Program-made: the position numbers and the translations under genes | In this document: positions 1 through 7,350 of the stretch, piece after piece | Numbering within the stretch: position 1 is the stretch's first letter | Layout of the letters: each line of letters begins with the position of its first letter | The notes under the pieces: generated by a model | The model's database searches: none | What the model was told of the DNA's origin: nothing | What the model saw: only the letters and a program-made list of their open reading frames with translations | NCBI GenBank assembly: GCA_964551215.1 | Contig: CAZKBV010000001.1 | Location: 30,216 to 94,215, forward strand | Direction: 5' to 3' | Length of the DNA: 64,000 bases | Source: JAFLUQ01 sp964551215 | GTDB taxonomy: Bacteria > Bacillota > Clostridia > UMGS1883

Positions 1-358
1 GCCCCTTCGCGAGAGCCTTTTTAACCTTAAGGTTAACGGTTTCGTCCGTTTCGGCAAAGTACTGACGGCGCTCGCTGTGGCCTATTATTACATACTTAAC
101 GCCTAAATCTAAGAGCATATCCGCGCTTACCTCGCCGGTATATGCGCCCTTATCCTCAAAATGAAGGTTTTCGGCGCCTATGGCAACGTGAGTTTTTTCC
201 GCGCCCTTAACAGCCTCGGCAAGATTTACAAAGGGAGTGCAGCATACGACTTGGCACAGCGCCCCTTCGGTAGCCTTGGCAACCTCTTTTACATATTCGC
301 GTGTTTCCGAGGGAAGCTTATTCATCTTCCAGTTCCCGGCAATAATATATTTTCCCAT
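1..358 (-). CDS. tpiA: Triosephosphate isomerase, 3' part off the window edge
   Basis: Interconverts dihydroxyacetone phosphate and glyceraldehyde-3-phosphate in glycolysis, in the cytoplasm. About 119 N-terminal residues of the usual ~250 are visible before the window ends. The N-terminus reads MGKYIIAGNWKMNK, containing the substrate-binding Asn-Lys pair of the TIM family. The electrophilic His lies in the IIGHSERR motif near residue 95. The ATG at 358 follows an AGGAG-like site, and the gene starts 24 bases after pgk ends, so the two are almost certainly cotranscribed. The truncation is only the window edge, with no sign of a frameshift. Confidence 0.95.
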   Translation of the reverse strand, partial: MGKYIIAGNWKMNKLPSETREYVKEVAKATEGALCQVVCCTPFVNLAEAVKGAEKTHVAIGAENLHFEDKGAYTGEVSADMLLDLGVKYVIIGHSERRQYFAETDETVNLKVKKALAKG

Positions 359-382
359 GTCGATTATCTCCTTTTAGGTCAA

Positions 383-1576
383 TTACTTGTCGTTAAGAGC
401 GGCAATACCGGGAAGGTCTTTGCCTTCGAGATATTCCAGGCTCGCGCCGCCGCCGGTGGAGATATGAGTCATCTTGTCGCCAAGGCCCGCCTGATTTACG
501 GCAGCAACGCTGTCGCCGCCGCCGATTACAGTGGTTGCGCCGTCGAGAGTCGCAAGCACCTGAGCGATTGCGTTTGTACCCTTCGCGAAGTTGCTCATTT
601 CAAACACGCCCATAGGTCCGTTCCAAACAACGGTTTTCGCGTCCTTAAGCACATTGCTGAAAAGCTCGATGGTCTTGGGGCCGATATCCAGTCCCTGCCA
701 GCCGGCTTCGATGCCGCCTTCGGGAACTACCTTGCTTTCCGCGTCGTTGTCAAACGCCTTCGCGACAACCGTATCAACGGGAAGAACAAGCTTATCCCCG
801 GCCTTGGCCATCATATCCTTCGCGTAGTCAACGAAATCGGCCTCAAGAAGGGAATCGCCCACCTCCTGGCCCTTGGCCTTCATGAATGTATACGCCATTC
901 CGCCGCCGATAATAAGCTTATCAACCTTGTCGAGAAGGTTTTCGATAACGGAGATTTTGCTGGAAACCTTGCTTCCGCCAAGAATGGCAACCAAAGGACG
1001 AACGGGCGCGTTTACCGCATTGCCGAGATACATAATTTCCTTCTGAATAAGGTATCCGGCGACTGCCGTATCGAGATATTCCGTTACGCCCACGTTGGAG
1101 CAGTGAGCGCGGTGAGCCGTACCGAAAGCGTCGTCAACGAATATATCCGCCAGAGAAGCAAGCTCCTTGCTGAAGGCTTCGCCGTTCTTTGTTTCTTCCG
1201 CTCTGTAGCGGGTGTTTTCAAGAAGCACTACGTCGCCGTCCTTCATTTCGGCAACAGCCTTCTTCGCGTTTTCGCCCACTACCTCGGCGTCAGCCGCAAA
1301 AACAACGTCCTTTCCCAGCTTTTCGCTGAGTCTCTTCGCAACGGGAGCGAGAGAAAGCTCCGGCTTGGGTTCTCCCTTGGGCTTGCCTAAGTGGGAGCAG
1401 AGAATTACCTTTGCGCCGTTATCAATAAGATACTGAATTGTGGGCAGAGCGGCGACGATTCTTGTTTCGTCCGTAATTACTCCGTCCTTCAGCGGAACGT
1501 TAAAGTCGCAGCGGACAAGAACCCTTTTGCCCTTTACTTCAACATCCTCGATGGTCTTTTTGTTTGTCATGCTCAT
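383..1576 (-). CDS. pgk: Phosphoglycerate kinase
   Basis: Transfers phosphate from 1,3-bisphosphoglycerate to ADP, an ATP-yielding glycolytic step. About 397 residues, the normal family length. Visible signatures are the N-terminal VKGKRVLVRCDFNVPL substrate-binding motif, the SHLGKPKG motif, and the C-terminal nucleotide-loop region GGGDSVAA with the HISTGGGASLE motif. A GTG three codons upstream extends the frame, but a GAGGTG ribosome site sits 5 bases before the ATG at 1576, which decides the start (MSMTNKK). It is the first gene of a pgk-tpiA operon driven by the promoter at 1633-1660. Confidence 0.97.
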   Translation of the reverse strand: MSMTNKKTIEDVEVKGKRVLVRCDFNVPLKDGVITDETRIVAALPTIQYLIDNGAKVILCSHLGKPKGEPKPELSLAPVAKRLSEKLGKDVVFAADAEVVGENAKKAVAEMKDGDVVLLENTRYRAEETKNGEAFSKELASLADIFVDDAFGTAHRAHCSNVGVTEYLDTAVAGYLIQKEIMYLGNAVNAPVRPLVAILGGSKVSSKISVIENLLDKVDKLIIGGGMAYTFMKAKGQEVGDSLLEADFVDYAKDMMAKAGDKLVLPVDTVVAKAFDNDAESKVVPEGGIEAGWQGLDIGPKTIELFSNVLKDAKTVVWNGPMGVFEMSNFAKGTNAIAQVLATLDGATTVIGGGDSVAAVNQAGLGDKMTHISTGGGASLEYLEGKDLPGIAALNDK

Positions 1577-1632
1577 TTGAATCACCTCATAATATATTTT
1601 GATATTTTTACATCACATATCTATACACGTAT

Positions 1633-1660
1633 ATTATACCACCTTTTCCCCGAATTGCAA
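1633..1660 (-). promoter_or_regulatory. Sigma-A promoter of pgk-tpiA
   Basis: On the minus strand TTGCAA (-35) and TATAAT (-10) are separated by 16 bases, about 57 bases upstream of the pgk ATG. It lies in AT-rich DNA with no competing open frame. Confidence 0.7.
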
Positions 1661-1876
1661 GAAAAAAATTATATAAATTTGAATTTAATTTACAATTTAT
1701 TTTCTGACCATGCCGACATATTCCGTTATGTTATAATATAATAAGAAATTTGAACAAAAGGCAGCTTTAAAAGCCTTATTTTGAAAAGCCGCAATACAGC
1801 GCATTTAAAAAAATCGCCATTGCCGCGCGGAAAGTAGGTGGTTTCGCGGAATATGCGTTCATGAAGCGAAAGGCAA

Positions 1877-1918
1877 AATAAAAAAGCTTGTTAAACTGAC
1901 GGAGCAGCTTAACAAGCT
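1877..1918 (-). terminator. Leftward-facing intrinsic terminator-like hairpin
   Basis: AGCTTGTTAA and its exact complement TTAACAAGCT flank a 14-base loop. Read on the minus strand the stem is followed by TTTTTTATTTT. No well-supported leftward gene lies upstream, so what it terminates is unclear. Confidence 0.5.
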
Positions 1919-2012
1919 CGGGCTAAAGGTTTTAGAACTGCTTGGCACTATAACACTGATAGCCTTATCAATTAAATCACTATCGGAGATGATTTAATTG
2001 ACGGAAGCCAAA

Positions 2013-2032
2013 CCGAGGGGCGGCCCCCTCGG
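2013..2032. repeat. GC-rich perfect hairpin
   Basis: CCGAGGGG, a CGGC loop, then CCCCTCGG: an 8-bp perfect stem in otherwise AT-rich DNA. It has no U-run on either side, so it is not a classical terminator. Its role is unknown. Confidence 0.6.
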
Positions 2033-2083
2033 GGCGGCATACCGTTAAAATAAATATACCACACGGAAAGGAGATTGTCAAGA

Positions 2084-2371
2084 GTGATTAAAGATATTTT
2101 CACTGCTTCGGGAATAATATATACAATTGCATTGACCGTGCTTTTTACAACCGAAAAAACAGCCGCCACAAGCCGAAGCCGCAGGGCTTCTTTTTTATAT
2201 ATTTCCCTGTTTATTTTAATTATCTGTAAACTTATTTTGTCATCTCTTGACAAAATCCGAGTTACAAACTATAATAAAAAAAGTTTATTGCAGTTGGAAG
2301 TGTCTTTTTATGAATCATTATATAGGCATCCTAAAAAATTCCGCTCTGAATTTCGCTTTAAGAATCATTAA
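2084..2371 (+). CDS. Possible small membrane protein
   Basis: Unrecognised, about 95 residues. A GTG at 2084 is preceded at 10 bases by GGAAAGGAG, a good ribosome site. The N-terminal half holds two hydrophobic stretches (around IIYTIALTVLF and FLYISLFILIICKLIL) separated by a basic, Arg-rich loop, which would fit a two-pass membrane protein. Against it, the 3' half overlaps the promoter at 2247-2275 and the start of the next gene in another frame, and the C-terminal residues look random. It may be a decayed or spurious frame. Confidence 0.25.
   Translation: MIKDIFTASGIIYTIALTVLFTTEKTAATSRSRRASFLYISLFILIICKLILSSLDKIRVTNYNKKSLLQLEVSFYESLYRHPKKFRSEFRFKNH
2247..2275 (+). promoter_or_regulatory. 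Perfect-consensus sigma-A promoter
   Basis: TTGACA and TATAAT are separated by exactly 17 bases, a full match to the vegetative consensus. The predicted transcript starts near 2282. This excludes the longer reading frame opening at 2247 and places the downstream start at the ATG at 2310. Confidence 0.85.
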
Positions 2372-4337
2372 ATTTTCAAAATCCGTCGAACCGGTAAAAT
2401 ATTTTACGGTTTTCTGTTTGGGATTCGCTATGCTGTTCCGCTTTTGCGGCTATTCCTCCGGCGGAAGCTCCGAATACATACGCACCGGCGACGCCGACGG
2501 CAACGGAATAATCACCTTTGCGGACATTATTTCCCTTGCAGGGCGGACGGGGGAAGGCGCTGAGGAGAATTTGCGCTGCGACATGAACGGGGACGGGAAA
2601 ATAAACCGCGCCGACCTGTTCTCCCTTATTCGGTTTTGGGGCGACGGAAGCGACGAGATTGTATACGCCGACAAGGTGAATCTGAGCGCAGACGCCGTTA
2701 CGCTGTACATAGGCAATCAAAATCAAACGGCGCGGCTGACGGCTTCCGTTTTGCCGGAGGACGCGGCTGTGAAGGACGTTATATGGCAAAGCTCCGACGA
2801 AGGCGTTGTAACGGTAAGCGACGGTCTGCTTACGGCAAAAGGGGCGGGGGAAGCCGTCGTTACCGCTGTTTCCGCCGACGGCTTTGCCTCCGCCCAATGC
2901 GTCGTGGCGGTGGGCATAGGCGTTACGGGGGTGGAATTTGACCCCAATGAAATATACATCTACGAAAACAGCCCCTCGTTCCGGCTCGTTCCCGTAATAT
3001 ATCCGGAAAACGCCTCCGCTCGTACGCTTGTATGGCAAAGCTCCGACTGGAATGTCGTGGGAGTTGACAGCGCGGGAGGAATTACCCCTGTAGGCGTGGG
3101 GACAGCGGTGATAGGGGCGTCCTCCGCGGAAGGGAACGTGACCGCCGCGTGTACGGTACACGTTGTGGAGGAGCCTTGGGCGGAAGCCGAAAACGCTCCG
3201 GACATTTCAACCCAAAGGACAATGAAAACAGGCAGCTTCACCAATTACCTTCCCATATCCCGCAGCTTTAATTCCATGCTTGACATACAGTGCGGCCTGT
3301 ACAACATAATTTCCGTAGACGGCTTTTCCACCGCGTCGGCAAGCGACGTGGCTAAGTACGCAAACCCCTCCAATTACTGCGAAGGGACGGCAAAATACCA
3401 GTTTCTCGACCTTTCGGTACCCAACAATATGACGGCGGAGGCTCTGAACGTATATTTAAAGAACAAAGGAATCCTTACCGGCATGGGGCAGGTATACATC
3501 GACGCGGCAAACGAATACGGAGTTAGCGAAGCTTACCTTGTGGCCCATTCCTGCCTTGAAACGGGGAACGGCTCCTCCCGCCTCGCGAAGGGTGTGGAGT
3601 ACAACGGCGTTACGGTATACAATATGTTCGGTATAGGCGCATACGACGGCAACGCCCTTATGGGCGGCGCGGCCTACGCCTATAAGCAGGGGTGGACAAG
3701 TCCGGAGGCGGCAATCAGGGGCGGCGCGAAGTGGATAGCCGAAAACTATATTTACCGCGCAAAGGGACGTCAGAACACCCTTTACAAAATGCGCTGGAAT
3801 CCCCTATCCCCCGGCGTTCACCAGTACGCAACCGACGTCACATGGGCGGTGAGTCAGGCATATACCATATCGAAGATAATCGGAGGAGCGCAATGTCTGC
3901 AAATTTTTGAAATCCCCGTTTACAGCGGCGAATACACCGGATATATCCCGGACGTATCCCCCAAAACAACCCCCGATTATTACTCCGTTTCCATGCCTGC
4001 CGCCGAGCCGGAGCCGGAAGCGGAGGCGCAGACGGAGGACGCTCCCAATGAAACCGTCACGGAAGCGGATTCCGTTTTGTCGCCGACAACGGCAGACGCG
4101 GAAGTCGAAGCCGAACAAGCCTCGCAGGAGCGGCCCGCGCCGGAGCAAGAAGCGGAGACTTCTCCCTCGGAGGATAAACAGCCGGAAAATACGCGGCCGG
4201 AAGAATCAAAAAACGAAGCGGAGGAATCCCCTGCGGCGGAGGAAGCTCAGGCTTCTTCCGATACAGCTTCTTCCGATACAGCTCCGCCGGAAGGCTCCTC
4301 TTCCGAAGAATCTCTCTCGGACGGGGTAAATCCGTAG
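2310..4337 (+). CDS. Secreted dockerin/Big2 protein with C-terminal glucosaminidase domain
   Basis: Predicted cell-surface peptidoglycan hydrolase of about 675 residues. In order: a hydrophobic export segment (YFTVFCLGFAMLFRF, residues ~30-45); a dockerin-like pair of EF-hand loops (DADGNGIITFADI and DMNGDGKINRADL, residues ~58-110); two bacterial Ig-like group 2 domains (~120-200 and ~205-285); and an N-acetylglucosaminidase domain of the LytD/GH73 type (~330-560), with the conserved VAHSCLETGNGSS and YNMFGIGA motifs. A tail of about 110 residues rich in Glu, Pro, Ala and Ser follows. The ATG at 2310 is chosen because it is the first start after the promoter. The dockerin pair is N-terminal, which is unusual. 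It is an isolated gene ending at a shared terminator. Confidence 0.85.
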   Translation: MNHYIGILKNSALNFALRIIKFSKSVEPVKYFTVFCLGFAMLFRFCGYSSGGSSEYIRTGDADGNGIITFADIISLAGRTGEGAEENLRCDMNGDGKINRADLFSLIRFWGDGSDEIVYADKVNLSADAVTLYIGNQNQTARLTASVLPEDAAVKDVIWQSSDEGVVTVSDGLLTAKGAGEAVVTAVSADGFASAQCVVAVGIGVTGVEFDPNEIYIYENSPSFRLVPVIYPENASARTLVWQSSDWNVVGVDSAGGITPVGVGTAVIGASSAEGNVTAACTVHVVEEPWAEAENAPDISTQRTMKTGSFTNYLPISRSFNSMLDIQCGLYNIISVDGFSTASASDVAKYANPSNYCEGTAKYQFLDLSVPNNMTAEALNVYLKNKGILTGMGQVYIDAANEYGVSEAYLVAHSCLETGNGSSRLAKGVEYNGVTVYNMFGIGAYDGNALMGGAAYAYKQGWTSPEAAIRGGAKWIAENYIYRAKGRQNTLYKMRWNPLSPGVHQYATDVTWAVSQAYTISKIIGGAQCLQIFEIPVYSGEYTGYIPDVSPKTTPDYYSVSMPAAEPEPEAEAQTEDAPNETVTEADSVLSPTTADAEVEAEQASQERPAPEQEAETSPSEDKQPENTRPEESKNEAEESPAAEEAQASSDTASSDTAPPEGSSSEESLSDGVNP

Positions 4338-4398
4338 GGCGCGGCGACTCGTTACGCAATACGCATAAATAATGACAATATATAATACATATACAGTA

Positions 4399-4430
4399 AA
4401 ACGAGCGATTTTTGAATCGCTCGTTTTTAT
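4399..4430. terminator. Bidirectional terminator between glucosaminidase gene and gatB
   Basis: ACGAGCGATT and AATCGCTCGT form a 10-bp stem with a 4-base loop. It is flanked by A-runs on the left and T-runs on the right, so it can end both convergent transcripts. Confidence 0.85.
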
Positions 4431-4439
4431 TATCAATAT

Positions 4440-5876
4440 TTATTTCAATTTCGCAAGCTCTCCGTCAAGTATTTCCTGTATAAGAGCCGGATTTCCGCGG
4501 CCGGAGGTCTTTGCCATAGCCTGCCCCATAAGAGCCTTTACGGCCTGAAGCTTGCCGTTCTTAAAGTCGGCTATGCTCTTGGGATTGCTTTCCATAACCT
4601 CGGCAACTATCCTGCCCAAAGCCTCACGGTCGTTAATCTGGCCTAAGCCCTGTTCCTCAACGGCTTTTTCAACGTCGAAATCCTCTTCCCAAAGGCGGGA
4701 AACAAGCTTTTTCGCCGTGCCGCTGTTGATAACGCCGCTGCCCATCAGGTCGGCAATTTTAGCCAGACGCTTGGGCTTTACGGGGATATCGGCGCTTTCG
4801 GGAGGAAGCAGACGGAATACCTCTGAAACAATAAGGTTGCCAAGTATTTTCGGATATTCGCACACAGCCGCCGCCGCTTCAAAGTAGTCGGCAATTTCCA
4901 CCTGACCGGTAAGCATTTCGCCGTTGTAGGGACTTATCCCGTACTTTTCCACATAAACAGCCTTTCGCTTGTCGGGAAGCTGGGGAATGGAAGCGGAAAT
5001 TTCGCTAAGCCTTTCCTCGCTTGTTATTATCGGAGGAAGATCGGGGTCGGGGAAGTAGCGGTAATCGCTGGAGTCCTCCTTGCTTCGCATAGCGGAGGTT
5101 TTGCCCGTCGCGCTGTCGAAGCGGCGGGTTTCTTGGATTATGTTTTCGCCGTTTTCTATAGCGTCCACCTGACGCTTGAACTCGTATTCTATAGCCTTAA
5201 GCACAAACTGGAAGGAGTTGAGGTTTTTCATCTCCGTTCTGGTACCGAGCTCCTTTTCCCCTATTTTGCGGACGGAAAGGTTTACGTCGCAGCGCAAGGA
5301 CCCCTCCTGCATTTTGCAGTCGGAAACCCCTGTATAGAGAATCACCGCCCGAAGCTTGCGCAAATACGCCACGGCCTCCTCGCCGCTTCTCATGTCCGGC
5401 TCGGAAACGATTTCTATAAGCGGCACGCCGCAGCGGTTGCAGTCAATAAGAGTGCCGTGTTCATCGTCGTGAATCAGCTTGCCCGCGTCCTCCTCAATGT
5501 GTATGCGGGTTATGCCTATGCGCTTGGCGCCGTTTTCCGATTCGATGTCTAAGTATCCGTGTTCGCACAGAGGAAGGTCATACTGGGATATTTGGTACGC
5601 CTTTGGAAGGTCGGGATAGAAGTAGTTTTTTCTGTCCTCCTTGGAATAGCGGGCAATGGCGCAGTTTGTGGCAAGGCCGGCCTTTATGGCGTATTCCACT
5701 ACCTTTCCGTTAAGCACGGGAAGCGTGCCCGGATAGCCCATGCACACCGGGCAGACGTGGGTGTTAGGCTCCGCGCCGAAGGTAGTTGGGCAGGAGCAGA
5801 ATATCTTGGTGTCGGTTTTAAGCTCCACATGAGTTTCAAGGCCGATTACCATTTCATAGCCTTTGTATGTCGTCAT
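4440..5876 (-). CDS. gatB: Asp/Glu-tRNA amidotransferase subunit B
   Basis: Kinase and tRNA-binding subunit of GatCAB, which converts Glu-tRNA(Gln) to Gln-tRNA(Gln), and Asp-tRNA(Asn) to Asn-tRNA(Asn) where AspRS is non-discriminating. 478 residues, normal length. The N-terminal VIGLETHVELKT signature and the zinc-ligand Cys motif (CSCPTTFG...HVCPVCMG) are present, followed by the catalytic core and a C-terminal helical YqeY-type tail (residues ~330-478). Its ATG overlaps the gatA stop as TGATG, indicating translational coupling. It is the last gene of the aspS::gatC-gatA-gatB operon. Confidence 0.97.
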   Translation of the reverse strand: MTTYKGYEMVIGLETHVELKTDTKIFCSCPTTFGAEPNTHVCPVCMGYPGTLPVLNGKVVEYAIKAGLATNCAIARYSKEDRKNYFYPDLPKAYQISQYDLPLCEHGYLDIESENGAKRIGITRIHIEEDAGKLIHDDEHGTLIDCNRCGVPLIEIVSEPDMRSGEEAVAYLRKLRAVILYTGVSDCKMQEGSLRCDVNLSVRKIGEKELGTRTEMKNLNSFQFVLKAIEYEFKRQVDAIENGENIIQETRRFDSATGKTSAMRSKEDSSDYRYFPDPDLPPIITSEERLSEISASIPQLPDKRKAVYVEKYGISPYNGEMLTGQVEIADYFEAAAAVCEYPKILGNLIVSEVFRLLPPESADIPVKPKRLAKIADLMGSGVINSGTAKKLVSRLWEEDFDVEKAVEEQGLGQINDREALGRIVAEVMESNPKSIADFKNGKLQAVKALMGQAMAKTSGRGNPALIQEILDGELAKLK

Positions 5877-7336
5877 CAGAATGCACCCCTTTCAACATGA
5901 TAGGCTCCCGTTTCAGCCTCGAAGGCCGCGCCGGCGCCGTAGAGCATGGCTTCGCTGAAGGCCGGACCGATGAGCTGCATTCCTATGGGCATATTGTTTT
6001 TGTCGTTTCCGCAGGGAAGGGACAGAGCGGGTACGCCGCCGATGTTCACAGGCACCGTGCATATGTCTCCGGCGTACATTTCAAGAGGATTTTTCGTCTT
6101 TTCGCCTATCTTATATGCCACAGTAGGCGCCACGGGGGAAATAATAAAGCTGCACTCCTTGAATATGCTTTCGTAGTCCTTCATTATGAGAGTTCTCACC
6201 TGAAGGGCTTTTTTATAGTACGCGTCGTAATATCCGCTGGAAAGAGCGAAGGTACCCAGCATAATGCGGCGCTTTACCTCCGCGCCGAAGCCTTCGCTGC
6301 GGCTGTTGTTGTAAAGCTCGGTAATGTCGCTGTAGTTTTCGCTTCTGTAGCCGTAGCGCACACCGTCGAAACGGGCAAGGTTGCTGCTGGCTTCGGCGGA
6401 GCTTATTACGTAGTATGCGGAAAGGGCGTGGTTAAGAGAGGGCATTGAAACCTCAATAAGCTCCGCCCCCATTTTTTCGTACTGCTTCGCGGCCCTGAGC
6501 ACGGCGGATCTTACCTCGTCGTTTATTCCGTCCCCCATAGCCTCCTTCAAAAGGGCTATTTTCATTCCCTTTACGCCTTTTCCTATTTCGGAGGCGCAGT
6601 CCGTCACGGGAACGTTTACGCTTGTGGCGTCGCGCCTGTCGTAGCCCGCGACGGCGTTAAGTACAAGGGCATTGTCCTCCACGGTTTTGGTTAAGGGGCC
6701 TATCTGGTCAAGAGATGAGGCAAACGCCACAAGACCGTATCGGGAAACACGGCCATAGGTTGGCTTCATGCCAACAACTCCGCAGAAGGCCGCCGGCTGG
6801 CGTATGCTTCCGCCGGTGTCGCTTCCCAAGGCAAAGGGGGCCTCGTTGGCGGCCACCGCGGCGGCGCTGCCGCCGCTGCTCCCCCCGGGGACACAGTCTG
6901 TATTGCGGGGATTGCGGGTGATTTTAAAAGCGCTGTTTTCGGTGGAGGAGCCCATGGCGAACTCGTCCAAATTTGCCTTGCCCAAAACGGGAACGGTTTC
7001 GGCGTTCAGCTTTTCCATAACCGTGGCATCATAGGGAGGGATAAAATTCCCCAGCATTTTTGAAGCGCAGGTAGTTTTTATCCCCTTTGTGCATATATTA
7101 TCCTTAATCGCGGCGGGAATTCCCGTAAGAGGGCTTCCCTTGCCTTCCCTTATAAGGGCGTCGGCCGCGTCCGCAGTCTCTAAGGACTCCTTTTCGGTGA
7201 CGGTAATATAGCCGCACACCTTATCCTCGGTCTTTTTTATATTTTCCATATATGCGGCGGTGATTTCCCGGGAAGAGAGCTTTCCTTCGGAAAGAGCCTT
7301 TCCCAGCTCCTTCACCGTCATGGTCGTTATATCCAT
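5876..7336 (-). CDS. gatA: Asp/Glu-tRNA amidotransferase subunit A
   Basis: Glutaminase subunit of GatCAB; releases ammonia from glutamine and channels it to GatB. 486 residues, full length. The amidase-signature Ser-cisSer-Lys triad is recognisable: Lys in AAIKDNICT (~residue 77), the GGSSGGSAAAVAA loop (~150-165) and the nucleophile in GSDTGGSIRQPAAF (~170-180). It starts 14 bases after the fused aspS::gatC gene and overlaps gatB, so the three chains are made from one message. Nothing appears truncated. Confidence 0.97.
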   Translation of the reverse strand: MDITTMTVKELGKALSEGKLSSREITAAYMENIKKTEDKVCGYITVTEKESLETADAADALIREGKGSPLTGIPAAIKDNICTKGIKTTCASKMLGNFIPPYDATVMEKLNAETVPVLGKANLDEFAMGSSTENSAFKITRNPRNTDCVPGGSSGGSAAAVAANEAPFALGSDTGGSIRQPAAFCGVVGMKPTYGRVSRYGLVAFASSLDQIGPLTKTVEDNALVLNAVAGYDRRDATSVNVPVTDCASEIGKGVKGMKIALLKEAMGDGINDEVRSAVLRAAKQYEKMGAELIEVSMPSLNHALSAYYVISSAEASSNLARFDGVRYGYRSENYSDITELYNNSRSEGFGAEVKRRIMLGTFALSSGYYDAYYKKALQVRTLIMKDYESIFKECSFIISPVAPTVAYKIGEKTKNPLEMYAGDICTVPVNIGGVPALSLPCGNDKNNMPIGMQLIGPAFSEAMLYGAGAAFEAETGAYHVERGAF

Positions 7337-7350
7337 ATTCCTAACCTCGC

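Larger units (their letters stand above)
1661..2083. other. Sparse stretch with hairpins and a broken open frame
   Basis: No intact gene is convincing here. On the plus strand, a stop-free stretch from about 1838 to 1981 reads KKLVKLTEQLNKL and then a hydrophobic LGTITLIALSI segment, but it has no start codon or ribosome site. It could be the remnant of a small membrane protein. The stretch also holds the hairpins listed at 1877-1918 and 2013-2032. Confidence 0.4.

Noticed and set aside
161..1390. 409-codon plus-strand open frame over tpiA and pgk
   Set aside because: Antisense to two clear glycolytic genes; no motifs and no ribosome site.
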